Shown here: piece by piece, positions 22,756 to 23,744 of the stretch
How positions within the stretch are numbered: the stretch's first letter is position 1
Layout of the letters: every line of letters begins with the position of its first letter
NCBI RefSeq assembly: GCF_900130005.1
Contig: NZ_FQXP01000017.1
Location: 1 to 23,744 of the forward strand
Reading direction: 5' to 3'
DNA from: Clostridium collagenovorans DSM 3089
GTDB lineage: Bacteria > Bacillota > Clostridia > Clostridiales > Clostridiaceae
DNA length: 23,744 nucleotides
Position numbers and translations under genes: made by a program
Notes under the pieces: generated by a model
Databases searched by the model: none
Seen by the model: only the letters and a program-made list of their open reading frames with translations
What the model was told of the DNA's origin: nothing

Positions 22756-22792
22756 ATGATCCTCCATAGTATATATTCATTAATTCTAAAAT

Positions 22793-23326
22793 TTAATTTT
22801 CTTCATCACACTTCATTAATAAATTTAAATCTTTAATATAATCATCATTATTACATTGTAAGGATTCAATATCATTTATATGATGATTTTTAACTAAAAA
22901 TAGTATCTCATCATCTTCAATGTAATCCTTTAATATCTCATATCCCATAAATCCATGATTATAATAAACTTGAACTTTTTTATTTTTCAAGCTTTTAGCT
23001 TTATCCCCCAAACCTTTACTTAACAATACTAAAATAACTCTATCTAAAATATTTATTTTTGCCTTTGTCTTTCCCATATCATGCAATAAAGCAGTTTTTA
23101 CTAATAAACTTTTTTTAGAGTTATTAATCCCCTCATCAGTACAAATCTTTTCAATATCCTTGGCTACTCTTAAAACATGCTTTTTATCATATTCATAGTA
23201 TTTATTAAAAAGACTATACTCTACTTCATTTAAATGAGATTTTACTAATTCAAGATCTTCTTTTGTGATCTTTTTGAATATTGAAGTAAAACCTATATAA
23301 AATTGTTTTACTCTTTTTGGGTACAT
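22793..23326 (-). CDS. HD-domain phosphohydrolase
   Basis: A 177-residue soluble protein with a complete HD metal-site pattern: H50 (KKHVLRVA), H82-D83 (LLHDMGK), H124 (YYNHGFMGYEIL), H148-H149 (VKNHHI) and D174 near the end. The additional histidines after the HD pair resemble the six-ligand sites of YqeK-like and HD-GYP enzymes, so a nucleotide or cyclic-dinucleotide substrate is possible but not shown; no GYP motif is present. The ATG at 23326 follows AAGGAAG. It lies 37 nt upstream of the FAD dehydrogenase gene and probably heads that operon. The reason for this grouping is unknown. Confidence 0.85.
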   Translation of the reverse strand: MYPKRVKQFYIGFTSIFKKITKEDLELVKSHLNEVEYSLFNKYYEYDKKHVLRVAKDIEKICTDEGINNSKKSLLVKTALLHDMGKTKAKINILDRVILVLLSKGLGDKAKSLKNKKVQVYYNHGFMGYEILKDYIEDDEILFLVKNHHINDIESLQCNNDDYIKDLNLLMKCDEEN

Positions 23327-23368
23327 AGCTTACTTCCTTTTACTTTGTGCACCTAAATATACACTAAT

Positions 23369-23396
23369 ATAAAGTTAGTATAATTACTAACTTTAT
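23369..23396 (-). repeat. 11-bp inverted repeat before the HD-domain operon
   Basis: ATAAAGTTAGT (23369-23379) is inverted at 23386-23396 with a 6-nt spacer. It lies 43 bp before the HD-gene start, in the short region that must contain its promoter. It has no T-run on the minus strand, so it looks more like an operator or a 5' leader hairpin than a terminator. No regulator consensus was recognised. Confidence 0.4.
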
Positions 23397-23430
23397 CTCT
23401 CATATTAAACTATATCATAAATTATAAAAA

Positions 23431-23468
23431 TATAAAATAAAAAACCACCCAATAAATTGAGTGGTTTT
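23431..23468 (-). terminator. Terminator of the incoming rRNA/tRNA operon
   Basis: A stem of about 10 bp with one G-U pair (AAAACCACTC/GGGTGGTTTT, 23441-23450 with 23459-23468) starts at the CCA of tRNA-Ala. It is followed on the minus strand by TTATTTTATA. Confidence 0.9.
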
Positions 23469-23543
23469 GGTGGAGGTAAAGGGAGTCGAACCCTTGACCC
23501 CTTGCGTGCAAGGCAAGTGCTCTCCCAACTGAGCTATACCCCC
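23468..23543 (-). tRNA. tRNA-Ala(TGC)
   Basis: A 76-nt tRNA with acceptor GGGGGTA/TACCTCC, anticodon TGC in the loop TTGCACG, and encoded CCA. It is the last gene of the rRNA operon entering from the right. Confidence 0.97.
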
Positions 23544-23548
23544 ATATA

Positions 23549-23625
23549 TGGTGGACCATCAGGGACTCGAACCCCAGACCTACCGGTTATGAGCCGGTTG
23601 CTCTAACCAACTGAGCTAATGGTCC
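23549..23625 (-). tRNA. tRNA with CAT anticodon (Met, or Ile2 with lysidine)
   Basis: A 77-nt tRNA with anticodon CAT in the loop CTCATAA and encoded CCA. It lacks initiator features, so it is not tRNA-fMet. The acceptor GGACCAT and the CTCATAA loop recall the B. subtilis isoleucine tRNA whose C34 becomes lysidine, rather than the elongator Met tRNA of that species (which starts GGCGG). Automatic tools would probably label it Met. Confidence 0.9.
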
Positions 23626-23631
23626 AAATTA

Positions 23632-23744
23632 CCTGGCGATGTCTTACTCTCCCACAGGGCCTCCCCTGCAGTACCATCAGCGCTGTAAAGCTTAACCTGC
23701 CTGTTCGGAATGGGAAGGGGTGTTACCTTTACGCTATTGTCACC
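23632..23744 (-). rRNA. 5S ribosomal RNA (5' end cut by the window edge)
   Basis: The minus strand from the right edge reads GGTGACAATAGCGTAAAGG and ends CATCGCCAGG, with the conserved TTCCGAACAGGCAGGTTAAGC-type segment between. About 113 nt are present, and only a few 5' bases should be missing. It is followed after 6 nt by the CAT tRNA and tRNA-Ala. Confidence 0.96.

Overview
The window comes from an AT-rich Firmicute, most likely Clostridium sensu stricto. The evidence is the very low GC content, strong GGAGG-type ribosome binding sites, a serS T-box, the pro-sigmaK regulator gene bofA (a spore-former trait), BFD-type [2Fe-2S] proteins and the rRNA operon sequences. It lies between two co-oriented rRNA operons. 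The 5' end of a 16S gene occupies the left edge and the 3' part of a 5S gene the right edge, both on the minus strand. Every gene except psd is on the minus strand, so biology reads right to left.

Left block (about 1-8,560): bofA, yaaL-like, recR, ybaB, dnaX, SRP RNA and tRNA-Ser(GGA), then a VOC protein, a pepF-type oligopeptidase, a BFD ferredoxin and tadA. Together with serS this keeps the relative order of the Bacillus subtilis origin-proximal block serS, tadA, scr, dnaX, yaaK, recR, yaaL, bofA, rrn. This part is DNA-replication, repair and RNA housekeeping, with accessory insertions.

Middle (about 8,840-12,340): a lone tRNA-Arg(CCT), psd (the only plus-strand gene), a TetR regulator, a hypothetical protein and long AT-only spacers.

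Accessory block (about 12,340-19,150): this is the most unusual region. Two tRNA clusters, Arg(ACG)-Ser(GCT)-Ser(TGA) and Ser(GCT)-Ser(TGA), bracket two paralogous lipoprotein genes, an ABC transporter (one ATPase, two permeases) and a LytTR response regulator. The sequence preserves traces of a tandem duplication that later decayed. Between the lipoprotein genes lie a leftover 3' end of a second ABC ATPase gene, a copy of the tRNA-cluster terminator with no tRNAs attached, and a degenerate copy of the tRNA promoter. The LytTR regulator has Glu at the expected phospho-acceptor Asp. A pair of direct repeats 21 bp apart sits just upstream of the ABC operon promoter, resembling LytTR-family (VirR/AgrA-type) sites. 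The first permease has a strong ribosome binding site facing an ATA codon instead of ATG.

Right block (about 19,190-23,744): serS with its T-box leader, whose UCC specifier and UGGC motif match the tRNA-Ser(GGA) in this window. Next come a DUF1667 protein, a GlpA-like FAD dehydrogenase with a C-terminal BFD domain, an HD-domain hydrolase, and the end of an rRNA operon (5S, a CAT-anticodon tRNA, tRNA-Ala and a terminator).

No transposase, integrase, CRISPR array or phage gene was seen. All calls come from reading the sequence by eye. Family names are recognitions from memory of motifs, not database results.
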